Shown piece by piece: positions 11,083-22,770 of a stretch of 64,000 nucleotides of DNA (the first letter of the stretch is position 1; each line of letters begins with the position of its first letter). A program made the translations under genes and the position numbers. The notes under the pieces were generated by a model. The model was given only the letters and a program-made list of their open reading frames with translations. It had not been told where the DNA came from and made no database searches. The DNA is taken from assembly GCA_024509875.1 (NCBI GenBank), contig JAMPIV010004939.1:142001-206000 (forward strand), read 5' to 3'. This DNA comes from Oreohelix idahoensis. Lineage: Eukaryota; Mollusca; Gastropoda; Stylommatophora; Oreohelicidae.

Positions 11083-11445
11083 TTGACTTTACCGGAAAGC
11101 ATTATATCATATGGCCTGCCCTAATTCTTCAAAATTGTTGTCTCTGTTAATTTGGATAAGAGACCTCATCGGAAAAAAGTACTTAATATGTCCCAGTGTC
11201 AATATTGTCATAATCAAGACAGACTTAAGGGTTGGTGATTCGTGCAAGTCATGTTCGCAAGATTAAAAACAAGTTATCTTTAAGCGACCATTAGTAACAT
11301 TTGTTTGTCTCATTTACCCGGCAGGACGGAAGCAATCAACTCGCTTATCTATCAATTGCCCGTCTTCTGTAAAGAAGAGGCTCGGCGAAGAAAAGATCTG
11401 TCAAGGCTGGTTTAAACGTTGACTATATTGTCTCACGCTTCCACA
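11083..11445. other. unannotated stretch
   Basis: No gene seen. It does not continue the LINE found left of the CACTG transposon, so that LINE was already 5'-truncated or lost its 5' part. Confidence 0.5.
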
Positions 11446-11457
11446 GAGCGTGAAATT

Positions 11458-13037
11458 ACTTACTTAGTCGTTCCCCTTCTAACGTGAGGTGTTAAGGTTT
11501 GGAAGAGAGAGAGCCAGACCATTCTATCAGCTGTCTTCTTCCTGGCCTGGTTCCATTTTAGTCCTCGGTCCTTCAAAGATTGTCTAATGTTGTCCTCCCA
11601 GTGGACTCTGGGTCGTCCTGGAGGTCTTGATCCCTGGCTCTTTGTTTCCCATGCTTGTCGTAGTAGCCGATCTTCTCCCATTCTGCAGACATGGCCAAAC
11701 CATCTTAGTTGGGACTGTTCTATTTGGGTCTGCAGCGGATGGGATTTTAGTCCTTGACGGATCGTCTGGTTGCGGACCATGTCTCTTCTTGTTACTTCAA
11801 CCACTTTCCTCAGATACCTCATTTATGAGGTTTCTATCTGGTTTTTGTGGGTTGTAGTCATTGCCCACGACTCGCATCCATATGTCAAGACTGGGACATA
11901 GGTGGAGCGGTATACAGCCATCTTCGTTTTCTTACCAACCTCTTTCTTGCTGAGGAATCCACGATTTATGGCCTGAAAAAGTCTCCCAGCCGCTGCTTTT
12001 CGAGTGGCCAACTCTTCTTTGATGCCTCCCTTTCGGTCTACAATAGCTCCGAGATATTTAAAGTGGTCGACCTGCTCCAGGACCTGTTCTCCCAACATAA
12101 TCTGATGTTTTCTTTCTTCTTGTGATATCACCATGGATTTTGTTTTAGAGCTGCTTATAACCATCCCTCTCTTCTCCAGCTCTTCCTTCCAGACTTGCAG
12201 GTTGGATTGGAGATGTGCCTCTGATTTAGCAATCAGGGCAACATCATCAGCAAATGCCAGCTCCGAAATATAGACCTGTCTCCTCTTCCAGTACCCCACT
12301 GAATACTTTCTTGTTCTCTCCTTACATGCCTTGATGACATCGTCCATAAGGAGTATGAAGAGGTAAGGTGATAGGATATCACCTTGTCTTACACCAGTGG
12401 TGGTCCTGAACTCTTCTGACTTATGGTTTGCTGTCCTCACATAATTTCTGCAAGACTTGTAGAAGCTCTGTATAGCATGAATCAGAGGTGCTGGAATATT
12501 CTTCCTTCCCAAACAGTCCCAAAGTTTGCTCCAGGGGACCCTGTCAAACGCCTTTTCCAGATCTATGAAACAAAGATGGATCTCACTCTTATACTCAAGG
12601 GCCTTTTCACTCAGCTGTCTGAGTGTGAAGATAAGGTCTTGAGTACTTCGGTTTGCTCGGAATCCGCACTGGACCTCATCCAATTGTGGCTCAGCTAGGC
12701 GTCGGAGTCTCTGCTCTAGGATTCTAGAGTAGATTTTACCAGGGACACTGAGAAGGGATATGCCTCTATGGTTTCCACATTGTCGATTGTCACCCTTTTT
12801 GAAAATTGGTGTTATGATGGCAATCTCCCAATCCTTTGGTATGGTCTTGTTGCACCATGCTGCCTGTAGGACCTTTAAGAGTAATAGGTCGCCTGATGCT
12901 CCCATGTACTTAACCATTTCTGGTGTTATACCATCATGCCCTGCTGCTTTGCCCATCTTGATTTTCTCTAGTGCTGCCCTCAGTTCTTCCATCTTTATGT
13001 CATCTTCACCATCATTGGTTTTCTCTTCTGTGCTAGT
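11458..13037 (-). mobile_element. RTE-like LINE, 5'-truncated, with 12-bp TSD
   Basis: A 1,580-bp insertion flanked by a perfect direct repeat GAGCGTGAAATT (11446-11457 and 13038-13049). On the minus strand it begins inside the reverse-transcriptase ORF and ends two codons' length after the stop, in a minimal tail TAAGTAAGT. 5' truncation with exact target duplications is the signature of target-primed reverse transcription. Confidence 0.92.
11460..13037 (-). pseudogene. LINE reverse transcriptase, C-terminal two thirds
   Basis: The frame enters at the truncation point and stays open to 11826. It contains the fingers/palm motif around IITPIFKKGD, the palm motif FIDLEKAFDRVPW, GVRQGDILSPYLF and the catalytic FADDVALIAKSE. 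One in-frame TAA at 11823-11825 is followed directly by the rest of the tail (WFGHVCRMGEDRL, RPPGRPRVHWEDN), ending at 11460. There is therefore a single nonsense change and no frameshift. The N-terminal endonuclease is absent because of the truncation. The C-terminal style and short tail suggest the RTE clade. The copy lies outside other elements. Confidence 0.88.
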
Positions 13038-13110
13038 GAGCGTGAAATTTCGATGATTAAAAATATAGACATGCCAAGAGTGGTTAAGCTGGCGTTTATC
13101 TAGGAGGAAT

Positions 13111-13226
13111 ATAAGGGAGAAAGGTAAAGGATCCCGCTACATGCCCATTGAGGCATATTGAGAAGATAGAACCACGACGGCCGAGCTGGGAAGCCAATGC
13201 TCTAAGCATTACGCTACCGCGGCTCT
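13111..13226 (-). mobile_element. SINE-A, internally deleted
   Basis: Read on the minus strand: tRNA-like head GAGCCGCGGTAGCGTAATGC, a B-box-like GGTTCTATC, then directly the 3' end AATATGCCTCAATGGGCATG and ATCCTTTACC. The middle is absent compared with 54965-55240. The direct repeat TAGGAGGAAT flanks it at 13101-13110 and 13227-13236. Confidence 0.88.
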
Positions 13227-13239
13227 TAGGAGGAATGTA

Positions 13240-13964
13240 CCTCCTAAGAAAAATTTATTAGCGGTAAAATACTCCCGTAGAGGAAGTTAGCAAACAGATG
13301 GCAAGAAAATTAATCGAATGAATTCGGGTACCGTTACAAATAATATTAAAAAACAGTCTCTATTTTGACTATTTTATTTACTGACTGCTTTCATTTGATC
13401 AAACTCTGTTAGAACAATCATTGTACTGATTTAAACAAAATGATAGTTGGTTTCTCAATATGAATCAGCTATGAATGAGGACGGCGAAGTTGGTTCGACA
13501 AAACTAGCAAGTTCCGAGTTGAGTCGAGTCGTTAAAAAAAAATTAAAAAAAAAAAACAAAAAAAAAAAAACCCATGTCGAGTCGTTGTGGTGACTTAAGT
13601 CAGACTCAAGTTCAAGTTCATCGACTCGAGTCGACAACAGTGAGAAGGATTAACAATTGTACCGATCGCTTCCATTATCGTTAACATATTAGAACGAATG
13701 CAGCAGTCACTGGTTAAATAGATCAGTATAACTCATTCTGTGAGATAAGATGTTCAAGAAAAGCCATTAATGTTATCGGAAGAAACAGAATGAGAAATTA
13801 TGACATCAGAAAATTGCAGGAAATTCAATTTTGCAAGTATACAGAAAAGGAAAGTAAGCAGTTTGGTCATCTAATAGGGTCGAACCCAATAAATTACAAG
13901 TATGCCTCTACAACAGTAAAATACTTAGTTTCAAAGCACGAAGAAGACCAAGAGGCAAATGGAC
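13240..13964. other. unannotated, with A-rich tract
   Basis: No gene recognised. A/T homopolymer sequence occupies 13530-13575 and GAGTCGAGTCG-like short repeats flank it. Confidence 0.5.
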
Positions 13965-14187
13965 AAACAACATTACAGAAATCCTACAACAACATTACAG
14001 AAATCCTACAACAACATTACAGAAATCCTACAACAACATTACAGAAATTCTACAACAACATTACAGAAATCCTACAACAAAATTACAGAAATCCTACAAT
14101 ACAGACATCCTACAACAACATTTAAGACATCCTACAACAACATTACGGACATCCTACAACAACATTACAGAAATCCTACAACAACAC
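13965..14187. repeat. 22-bp minisatellite
   Basis: About ten copies of a 22-bp unit, ACAACATTACAGAAATCCTA with CA to complete it. One unit is partly deleted near 14100. The unit length is not a multiple of three, so the open frames across it are a by-product. Confidence 0.95.
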
Positions 14188-14199
14188 GGGCTCAGGGTA

Positions 14200-14573
14200 G
14201 CCGATGTCAAGGCTTAGCTCAAGAAGGTTAACTTTAGCTCCCCACATGTCAAGACTTAGCTCAAGAACGTTAACTTCAGCTCCCCACAATGCTTCACGGC
14301 AAACAGTGGAATGAAAAAGTAAGTATATGACTTGTTAAAACAATTTGACCTTGAGGAGAGTTAAGATTCGGATCATGTAAAAATCTTGATGAATCTGGCG
14401 CAGAATATTTTGTATTGGCGGTGGAACATCCGTAAAGAAAATGGATAGTGGAATGAAGACATTACATTTAAGCACACGAATTAATCTTAGTAAGGCTTCA
14501 CTTGTATAGCTTAGAAATCATCGATTCATCATAGTTCAGCATTTTCATTTACTCTTCCTATGAATATGGAAGA
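14200..14573. other. unannotated, with 42-bp duplication
   Basis: A 42-bp direct duplication (GTCAAG(G/A)CTTAGCTCAAGAA...) lies at 14206-14288. Nothing else is recognised. Confidence 0.6.
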
Positions 14574-14697
14574 ACCACTGTAAGTTATTCCCCTTGCAGG
14601 AAGTCTGTACCAGCATTCACATGCTCTTGCAACGATGGTTTCAATGTCAATCTCTTGTACGTGATGAGGTTGCCAGCCCAATACACAACCTCATATT
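14574..14697 (-). repeat. dispersed repeat family X, copy 3
   Basis: The reverse complement carries ATGAGGTTGTGTATTGGGCT, GGCAACCTCATCACGTA, TTGAAACCATCG and GACTTCCTGCAAGGGG, collinear with the copies at 1927, 44168 and 54431. Confidence 0.7.
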
Positions 14698-15171
14698 AGT
14701 CGTCCGCCAGCTCTTTCTGTGTCTGCTCAGACATGGTTGTACAAATTCCAATTCTCTGAAACCTGAAAACAGATCTGATTTTAACAAAGTAAGTCTAGAG
14801 AGATCTCAGTGTCTCTAAAGTTGATTCCCACAGCTCTTTGGATGCCTGCCACAGCTATAGCTTTATTGTCTGAAGTCTATTTTTGGTTTCTCACCGCGCA
14901 TGCGTAATATATTTTTATCTGCTTTAATCCAAAGTCTGCAGAGCAGAAATAATGTATTGTTTTCCGTCTTGAAAAACGTTTTCTTTAAAATTCGAATTTA
15001 GAGACGAAACAAATTTTTTGAGTTATTTTGTCGAAGTTTTTTTGAAAGGTTTTCTATTAATGTGAGAAATGGTGATGTGTAACATATTTTTGTTAAAGTT
15101 ACGTTCGAATTTCCGCTTTCCAGGTTTATGGCTACATCAATAATCTGTTAACAGGGTAAATATTTCATAGA
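14698..15171. other. unannotated stretch
   Basis: AT-rich sequence without a gene I can support. Confidence 0.5.
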
Positions 15172-15341
15172 TTAAAATATGTTGTTGTCACGGAATTTCT
15201 GCCCTGCTTTGCAGTAGTGGTCCAACAGTGGCCAAAGCTTCTTCAAAGGTGTCTTATCTTCGCACAAGATTACTCTTGGCAGAGCTGTAGATAGAATGGT
15301 AATCATGCTTCTATCTCAAAGCAGTTTTCATAAGATATTTT
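15172..15341 (-). pseudogene. decayed coding segment, downstream of the hAT insertion
   Basis: A minus-strand frame from about 15306 to a TAA at 15172-15174 reads like protein (LPRVILCEDKTPLKKLW, HYCKAGQKFRD). The neighbouring frame at 15307-15341 links it to 18948-19066 across the hAT element, with one apparent missing base near 15307. Together they make roughly 100 codons. I do not know the family. An older transposon ORF or a dead host exon are both possible. Confidence 0.35.
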
Positions 15342-15603
15342 CAGGGCCGGCCCTAGGAATTTTGCCGCCCCGTGCAATACCATACCTTGCCGCCCCAGCC
15401 CAACCTCAAATTAACGTTTGAAATTTTTCAGACCATTATGTTATTAAACAAGCTTCAAAATTAATTTCATGACCATTAGCCTAATTTTAAATAGTACCAT
15501 TAATAATAATGTATTGATAAATTGATGAAAATACTGTATAATCATAAAATAAAAGATTGACTTTATTAGAGACAATTACATGAAATAAATGTAGTTACAT
15601 TAC

Positions 15604-18113
15604 TTACATATAGGGAGACACTTTTCTTGCTTTCATATTTGCAAAAGCAGAAATAAGGTCTGCGTAGTCTAATTTTTGACCGATTTCATGTTCAGTTGAA
15701 ATTATGGCAAGTCCTTCCAATCTAGATTCGGCCATTGTTGAGCGTAAAAAAGTTTTAATAAGCTTCAGTTTTGAAAAACTACGCTCACCACTTGCTACCG
15801 TTACCGGCAAAGTTAGTAATATTCTTAAGGCTATAGCGACATTAGGAGCAATGTTATTTTCAATAATGTAACGAAGAACTTCAATTGGTGGAGTATTTTC
15901 TGGTACTAATTTGGATACTACTTTCAGTTCATCACATAGCTCAATGGCATCAATGTCTCTATTTTCTTGATGTGTTAAAATGCTTTCTAGGTTTCTACAT
16001 TTGTTTAAGAGCTCATTTGTCATCTCAGATTTCAATTTAGGGATGTTATATAAAAAGGAAAAATGTGAACTGTGATGTTCCAATTGCTCGAACCTTTCTT
16101 CAATAGAATTAGTTGCAACATCAATAATAAAAAAGAAAAATTCAATGTTCAATTTAGTTTTGGGATCTAAAATAGGTTCATCTCTTGCTTCATAGTTGTG
16201 TTCCTTTTTCTGCCGACGCACTCTAGTACATTCAAACGTTGGTATCAAATCAGGATCAGCTTCAACTTTCTCAGCTAATGTTGTAGCATCAAGAAGAAAA
16301 TTTTGAAATGATTATATCATTTCTGAGATTCTTAAGGCTCTGGAGAACATTTCTCAAAGTTGTTATGGCACTAGTCAATTCCATTTTTATGCTTTGCAAC
16401 AGTTTACTAGCAACATTAATTTCGTTTAAAACATAGTGCCATATAACCAGACAACATAAAAATTTAAAATCTCTGAGTTTTAGGGCAAGGGTTTCAGCTT
16501 CATGTCTCGCCATTTTGTCTACTGACTCGTCATCAGCAATTTCTATCAATGCATCATAAAATTCCTCAATATAATATCTTAAAGGACGAATGGCCTCGAT
16601 TCTAGATTCCCAGCGAGTTGTACTTAGTGGCTTGGGCGTTAGAGTTGTAATATGTTTCTTAAGGATTCCCCAACGCAGTGTTGACGCTGAGAAAAACACA
16701 TACAATTTCTGAACCGTTTCAAAAAATAAAACCCCTTCTCTAGATGACATCGCGGCATCATTGACCACCAAGTTGAGAGAATGAGAACAGCAAGGGATAT
16801 AAAAAGCTCTCGGGTTCAAGTCCCTAATACGTTGTTGAACTCCTGAATGTTTTCCTTTCATATTTGATCCATTGTCATACCCCTGGCCACGCATGTTTGC
16901 GATTGGAATATCCATGTCTGACAATTTTCTTAGAATGCATTCGGTTAACGCTGAGCCTGTAGTGGCTTCTACAGCAATGAAACCAAGAAAATGCTCATGA
17001 ATGTTGATATCATCTGGATTCGTATTAACAAATCTTACAATTAGTGTTAATTGTTCAATGTGACTTACATCGGGAGTACAGTCTGCAACTATGCTATAAT
17101 ATTTAGCTTTCTCCACCATAGAAATTATTTTTTTTTTTTTTATGGTTCCAGAGAGAAGAGCAATTAATTCATTTTGAATGTTTTTCCCAAGGTAATGTTG
17201 GGTCAATCCACGAGCTACTCTCATTAAATGTTCACACATAACACTATCAAATCTGGCAATCAGTTCAAGAAGCTTTAAAAAATTTCCATTGTTAGGGTCA
17301 TATAATTTATCAGATGTTCCACGAAATGGCAAGCATTGTTGGCTCAAGAACTGGACAATAGCAATTAGGCGTTCTATTATGCTCCTCCAGTGTCGAACTT
17401 CTGAATTTAATAACTCTTGTTGCATTGAATCAATTGTCTGTACTGATTTAAGCCTGGACGATAATTCAATCCACTTTGTATGGGACTCCAAGTGGTTTTT
17501 AGATTTTTCGTGTTCATTAAGATACACATACAAATGACCCCAATCATTATAGCCATCAGTAGTGAGTGACATTTTATTACAGGAAAACAACTTACAGCAG
17601 AAACAAAATACAGAATCTTTTTCTTTTGAATACACTAACCATGATCGATTAATATGTTCTCCATTGCTTAGCTCCCTAGTGTAAAAATTTAGGGAAAATT
17701 TCCGACCATTAGAGCTGCGCGGAAAAACGAACTCATTTTTTGGTCTCTCTGGCAGGTATTTTTTTACGATTTCCAGTCTTTCGGTATCGCTTAAAGAAGG
17801 ACTCCATCTTGCCGGATCAGTGTACCTCTTAAGTTCATCACTTAAATCTCTGGAATTGGAAACAGTCAAATCAGTCTCATTTTTGACATTGTTAGTAATA
17901 TCTCCGTTACTGGGGTCCGAGTTAGAAGTACTTGCCATGAGCTCAGAATCATTTGTTTCGGCACATTTGCTTATTTTCTTCTGTCCTACCTCAGCTGTTT
18001 CAGTTTTTATATATTTATGTAAAGCCCCGCTATGTTTTTGAATATCGCGTTCTTTTTCCAGTTTCCGTTTCCGATATTCAGCACCTGATAGTTTTTTTTC
18101 TTTTATCGGACAT
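15604..18113 (-). pseudogene. hAT transposase (ZMYM1/DUF4371-like)
   Basis: The probable start is ATG 18113-18111. A one-base slip in an 8-T run at 18092-18099 then joins the long frame (open from about 18095 to 16289). A second slip in a T/A run near 16300 joins the C-terminal frame, which ends at 15604. The basic N-terminus (YRKRKLEKER) precedes a TTF-type zinc-finger region (FCFCCKLFSCN). The RNase H-like core has VADCTPDVSH and GQGYDNGSNMKG, the CCSHSLNLVV motif follows, and the hAT dimerisation region closes the protein (SGERSFSKLKLIKTFLR). The total, about 830 residues, is normal for the group. Both breaks are homopolymer indels, so the copy might be intact in the real genome. Confidence 0.88.
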
Positions 18114-18685
18114 TATATCTATTTGAATATTAAAACTGTTTTAATAAACCCTACAATAAAGTGTATTATTTAGTAATGAATGGAGGCTGAAGCACTGTAC
18201 TCATTTCCATAAAACGTTTTAAAAACTTATTTATCACTGTAACTTCCTTGAATGCACACTCCAAAACAACTGAAACATTCGAACCGCCAACATAGAACAG
18301 TCGATAAAAAAAATAAACTCCTGATTCCCACGCCAAGTTAATTAATTCCCGTCTCCCGTTCAGCCATGCCGGAAAATTTATCGTGGCGGTCTTCAGTTGA
18401 CCACTGAACATGGAAAAATAATCCTCTTGGAACAACTGTGGTTTCGACCAAGCCAATAAATTGTACTGACGTCTCTAAAGAAATACCTTTTACTGCCTTT
18501 GTAGGAGGAGAAGCTATCATTAGGATCGTATGGCAGAACTATTAGTGAAGACTTGAAAAACAGCTAAAGAACAGATCGCAGGTGCAAATATTTCTTAGAG
18601 AAAACAGACTAAAATGTGAAGGAATAGAAAAGTAAGGAATTTTAAAATAATCTAGACGAAACCTTCAAACACTCCGTGACACCAT

Positions 18686-18829
18686 CCACAGAGGGTTTAT
18701 TTAGGGGCCGTTCAGGTTATTCAGTCAAAATCCTGGTCGATGACACTCTTACAAATGCCTGCGCCCGGGCTTGAACACCTGATCGCTAGCGCAGTGTGGT
18801 AACCATTACACCAGCGATGCTCCCAGGCG
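18686..18829 (-). mobile_element. SINE-B fragment nested in the hAT element
   Basis: On the minus strand: GAGCATCGCTGGTGTAATGG head, B-box-like GTTCAAGCCCGGGCGC, and body up to ACCCTCTGTGGATGG. The 3' third seen at 44373-44648 is missing. Confidence 0.85.
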
Positions 18830-18947
18830 GAATATTTTGGCGGGATTGTAAAAATAAGTAAAAAGATTTTTTGCCGCCCCCCCAAAGCTTGCCGCTCCGT
18901 GCAAATGCACGTGTTGCGCCGTCGGTAGAGCCGGCCCTGGATATTTC

Positions 18948-19066
18948 AGAAGTCAAGAACAATGCTGCGTTGGGCAGGGCAATTGTTAACTTATATCTGA
19001 TCCGCCGCCTTTTATGAAGAATTAAGCAATTATTAATTTCAGCTCGTTCAAGCCCCCACCCTGATT
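18948..19066 (-). pseudogene. decayed coding segment, upstream of the hAT insertion
   Basis: A minus-strand frame opens after a TAA near 19067 and reads into the hAT target site without a stop. It contains a basic patch (LHKRRRIRYK) and a hydrophobic stretch. With 15172-15341 it forms one older coding block, now split by the transposon. Confidence 0.35.
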
Positions 19067-20534
19067 AACTCAGTGGAATTCTTATTATTCTGGTATAGCT
19101 CTGTTTCGAGTGTATTTAGTAAATTGACTGAGACAAACATGCAGTACATTCAAAATAATTAAATCGACGTGAAATTTGTATATTTAAAAATGACAAATTT
19201 AATAATCAACTAAGTTTTAACAGTTTTAAAAAAAAATTTGAATAATCTTTAACAGAAAATACTCATCAGCGTGTGATGGTACGGCGTTTTATGTAAGAAG
19301 TCAATTGACAGCTTTTAGGTTTGACTTAGCTGCAAATAGTAGTTTCTTCTCCCGCTGGTTTTTTTGGGTTCTGTGCAGACAGATCACTGGTGTTCTCGCG
19401 TCTCCTGTCAAGATTAAAGGCGCAGCCCGTTCCAAATAAGATAAGGGAGTAACTGCAAAGCTCGTCCCGCGTCTCTGATGATGGTGTCTAGTTCAACGTC
19501 AGGCCACTTCTACCCTCACTTTGTTTCAGAGATTAGTACCCTCAGTGGTACCCCCAATTAGTACCAATCTTGGCTAACAGACTGTTTGCTCAGTGGAATA
19601 AAGTTAAGGTACTAGCAGATGCCTTTTTACATGTTTATGGGGTCGTGTTATGTTAACAATGAATTCCTACTATGACTCCGTGTTTCCAGTTTCCTCATAT
19701 CCCGGTTTTCCTTCTTATAATGAGAAAGCGTTCCTGGACCGTTTACGTCCTTCAAAATACTCCAACAAAAGTCCGCTCCGATAAATGGAAGTCAGATTCT
19801 CACAGACTTTACTCTGACAAGGTCTGGTTGTCGTCTTGGCAAGCGATTCTCACAGTGAACTAGACTTGCAAAAAATGTCAGATTATATTGTAGGTTTACT
19901 GCCCCCGCTTGCAGGGCTGTTGGGACAAACGCCCAATCGATGCAAATGTTATTCGCGCCTCACAGTATCAGCCAATCTTATTTGAACGTTTAAATTTATG
20001 GCCACTTTATCAGGAATTATTTTGCAGGAATCATCTAGTGCAAAATTTCAAACGTTACTTTTCTAAAATTGGGCTGTAAACATCCGGTTATTACTTGGTC
20101 AAGTTACGTCTCTCTCACTTTAACATGTCCTTTCAGATTGGGGGATTATCTGACTTGCCTATCCCACGTAATTCAACCGTCGTTATCAGACTATGACTCG
20201 GCGCAATTCGGCCGTCTTGTCTGGACATTTCGTGGCTGATCCGCACCTCCAATCTGCTAGTCTATTATTCTGTAGAATTGTAAAGGATTACTCCCATCTT
20301 GTGCAAACACCGTCATTAGCCTTTCACCTGGGATCAAATGTGGGACCGTCATGTATTTGTGATCCAATTAGTCCCTCAAGAATGGACCGGCGAATTGAAG
20401 TGAATTGAAGTGTGAAGGTTATGTAAATGTGATCTTCGGATGAGTTTTCTGTGTTGACAGAGATGTAATGCAATCCTGCCGGAGTGGACATGAGAGCGCA
20501 CAAACCGTTTTGTGACAGTTATCTCATCGTCTTC
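19067..20534. other. unannotated stretch
   Basis: Mixed-composition sequence. Short open frames occur (for example 42 codons from about 19660, and 71 codons at 20193-20408), but none resembles a known family and none has neighbouring support. Confidence 0.5.
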
Positions 20535-20730
20535 GTCTCCTGTAACCGCTGTAGTTTAGATGAAACAATAAACTATTTTCTGTCTCTAAGTTTCTGGACA
20601 ACTTGTGCGCTATGGCCTTGATGAATCGATTACATGAAAAAAAAAAATTTCTATATTTTTATTCCACTTAAGCGCTGTCGTCTTAATGTAACAAAAAATA
20701 AAAAAAAACATATTTTCGATGCCTTTGTTT
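20535..20730. repeat. diverged short repeat, about three units
   Basis: Three loosely similar units of about 65-75 bp, each built on GC(G/T)CTGT(C/A)GTCTTAATGTAACA followed by an AT-rich part ending near TTTTCTGTAT. A related unit lies at 23055-23120. Confidence 0.45.
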
Positions 20731-20889
20731 CTATATCATTTCAGCACTGGAGTAACCCCCTTCAGTTATATCCGACTATGGGAATGCGTCCCTGATGTGA
20801 TAGCCCTCAACCGCTTTTTTTCCCCGGGTGTTCCTTTCGGCGTATTTCTCTTCTGCTTGTGAGAGCTTCTTTTCTGAAGTAGTGCAGTA

Positions 20890-21352
20890 GGAAGCATCAC
20901 TACTTGGCGTCTGCCTCGAGTTCTAGAGGTACCGGGTTCGATTCCCAGTTGAGGGTATATCATTTATGGAATTTGTTTTTTTTTAAGAACCAGTGGTACT
21001 AATGATGTCATACTCTCCCCTAGTCTCCTGGGTAGTGAGATCGGATGCCTAGCTGTCTCGGATAAGGGAGAAAAAATAGGAGGTCCCGTGTGCAAGTTGC
21101 GCACGTTAAAAATCCTACGGCAGTTGGAAATAGTAAAGAGTAGGCCTATCGGGCCGCTGGCCGGGCAAAATTTAAAAATTAGAAACCTACCCACCACAAT
21201 AATATTTATAGAATGTGTAATTCCTATATACACACAATGGGATTCTCGCCGGTGCTACGGAGTTCGTGCACTGTGCTGAGATCCTCCTTGTGTGACCGAA
21301 GGGATGAGATCGGAGCACTGATGGAGTAGCCCGTATAGTCCTTAAAAAACCA
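20890..21352 (+). mobile_element. SINE-C, tRNA-derived, long
   Basis: A tRNA-like head with a good B box, GGGTTCGATTCCC (20934-20946), is followed by a body containing ATGATGTCATACT, GGAGGTCCCGTGTGCAAG and GCACGTTAAAAATCC. The same body occurs inverted at 32960-33285. The 3' part to 21352 (GGGATGAGATCGGAGC, CCTTAAAAAACC) is seen only here. Confidence 0.75.
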
Positions 21353-21359
21353 AACCAAA

Positions 21360-21620
21360 CTACTTGGCGCGATCGGCAGCCTTATCATCCCAGGTTGTTG
21401 GATTTATGTCCAGTGCCCTCATGTCTCTCTTGCACACAACTTTCAACCTCAGCTGACGTCGCCCGACTGTTCTTTTCTCATCTGCTAGTTGTCCGTAGAA
21501 GATATCTTTGGGATGAGAATATCTTCCATGCTGCGCACATGGCCAATCGAGCATAGTCTAAGCAGAGTATACATGCTTTGAAGGCCAGCTCGTGCAAGCT
21601 ATAGTCTTATTGAAACAATG
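21360..21620 (-). mobile_element. LINE C-terminal fragment
   Basis: The minus strand encodes the tail typical of metazoan LINE ORF2 proteins: a degraded IGHVRSMED, then (I)PKDIFYGQLADEK and RRQLRLKVVCKRDMRALDI. One frameshift lies near 21530. No reverse-transcriptase core remains. Confidence 0.75.
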
Positions 21621-21654
21621 CCAGACTATCTTCTGAGTCTTTGTTTGTGTCCCA

Positions 21655-21880
21655 CGGTGAGCATGTTATGAATAGAATAAAGCTGGAATATATCGTGACA
21701 ACAGGAAAGATTGAATGAAAATAAGCGACAGAGGACAACAAAGAGAGAAGATACAGAACAGTTTGACTTAATGGCATGGACAGAAGTCAAGAACAGAATT
21801 TATAAATAGTACTAGAAACAGGAAGTTGTAGAGACACGATCGCCTAAGGACCAGGCATGGTACTAGAAGAAAAAGATGTT
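21655..21880 (+). mobile_element. LINE C-terminal fragment, degraded
   Basis: The plus strand reads HVMNRIKLEYIVTTGKIE, then a stop, then KRQRTTKRED. This resembles the GHVMR...LTGKIEGKRxRGRQR tail of LINE proteins. It is short, broken and less certain than the neighbouring fragment. Confidence 0.4.
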
Positions 21881-22544
21881 TGCATTTTACATTTTTTTTA
21901 TCGATAATTTTCTTACAACCTTATTTAGGTTAAATCCATTATTTATTACTGAAAAATATTGAATTATTTATATCAACTTCCGATGCTTCAGTGTCTGTTA
22001 ATATTAAACACATAGTTTCTAATTTCGTTTAGCAAAAATGTCATTTTACAATAGCTTAGTGAAAGCAATACGTGTTTAAATGCGATATCCCTCTTCAATA
22101 TGTTTTCCAGTTTTGCCGTTTCCAATATTTACAGAGATGATCCAAGTTTTGGAAAGTGTATTTACATTTCATTAGTTCAAAATGCCTTACCAGGTCTTAT
22201 AATCCCGTAACGCCAGTTTTATTTTATCTATATTCCCCACACTGAAAGCAAAGATATAGATTTTTGTCCTGGCCAGGAGAATGAGGAAAGCCTCGTTAAC
22301 TTCACTTGTGATAAATGATAGAATTGATCACATTTTCCTCGTGGGTGTTTCAATTTGTTTTATCATCGTTTCAGTATCTTGTCTGCATCTTTTATTATTT
22401 CTTTGTATATTTACGTTGGACAAGTAAGCCATTTTTCGTGTACATGTTTTCTCGCTAACTTTTCAAATTCTTCTTCTTATTTTCTGTATTTATTATTTTT
22501 CTTAATTTAGTTTAGAAATAAAAATGAGGTTGACAGCATTTAGA
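21881..22544. other. unannotated stretch
   Basis: AT-rich; nothing recognised. Confidence 0.5.
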
Positions 22545-22770
22545 CGATGATAAACGACACGGTAAACGACATGATAAACGACATGGTAAACGACATGGTA
22601 AACGACATGATAAACGACATGGTAAACGACATGGTAAACGGCATGATACACGACATGATAAACGACATGGTAAACGACATGATAAACGACATGGTAAACG
22701 AAATGATAAACGACATGGTAAACGACATGATAAACGACATGGTAAACGACATGATAAACGACATGGTTCA
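22545..22770. repeat. 12-bp minisatellite
   Basis: About 18-19 copies of ATG(G/A)TAAACGAC with few changes. The unit is a multiple of three and stop-poor, so several frames on both strands stay open (for example Asn-Asp-Met-Val/Ile repeats on +). I treat these frames as artefacts. Confidence 0.95.

Larger units (their letters stand above)
15342..18939 (-). mobile_element. complete hAT DNA transposon
   Basis: A 3,598-bp element with inverted termini CAGGGCCGGCCCTA on the left and CAGGGCCGGCTCTA on the right. GCCGC-rich subterminal sequence (TTGCCGCCCC) is present on both sides. The 8-bp flanks are GATATTTT (15334-15341) and GATATTTC (18940-18947), one mismatch. CAGGG termini and an 8-bp duplication are hAT hallmarks and agree with the encoded protein. 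A SINE is nested in its 5' part at 18686-18829. Confidence 0.93.
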
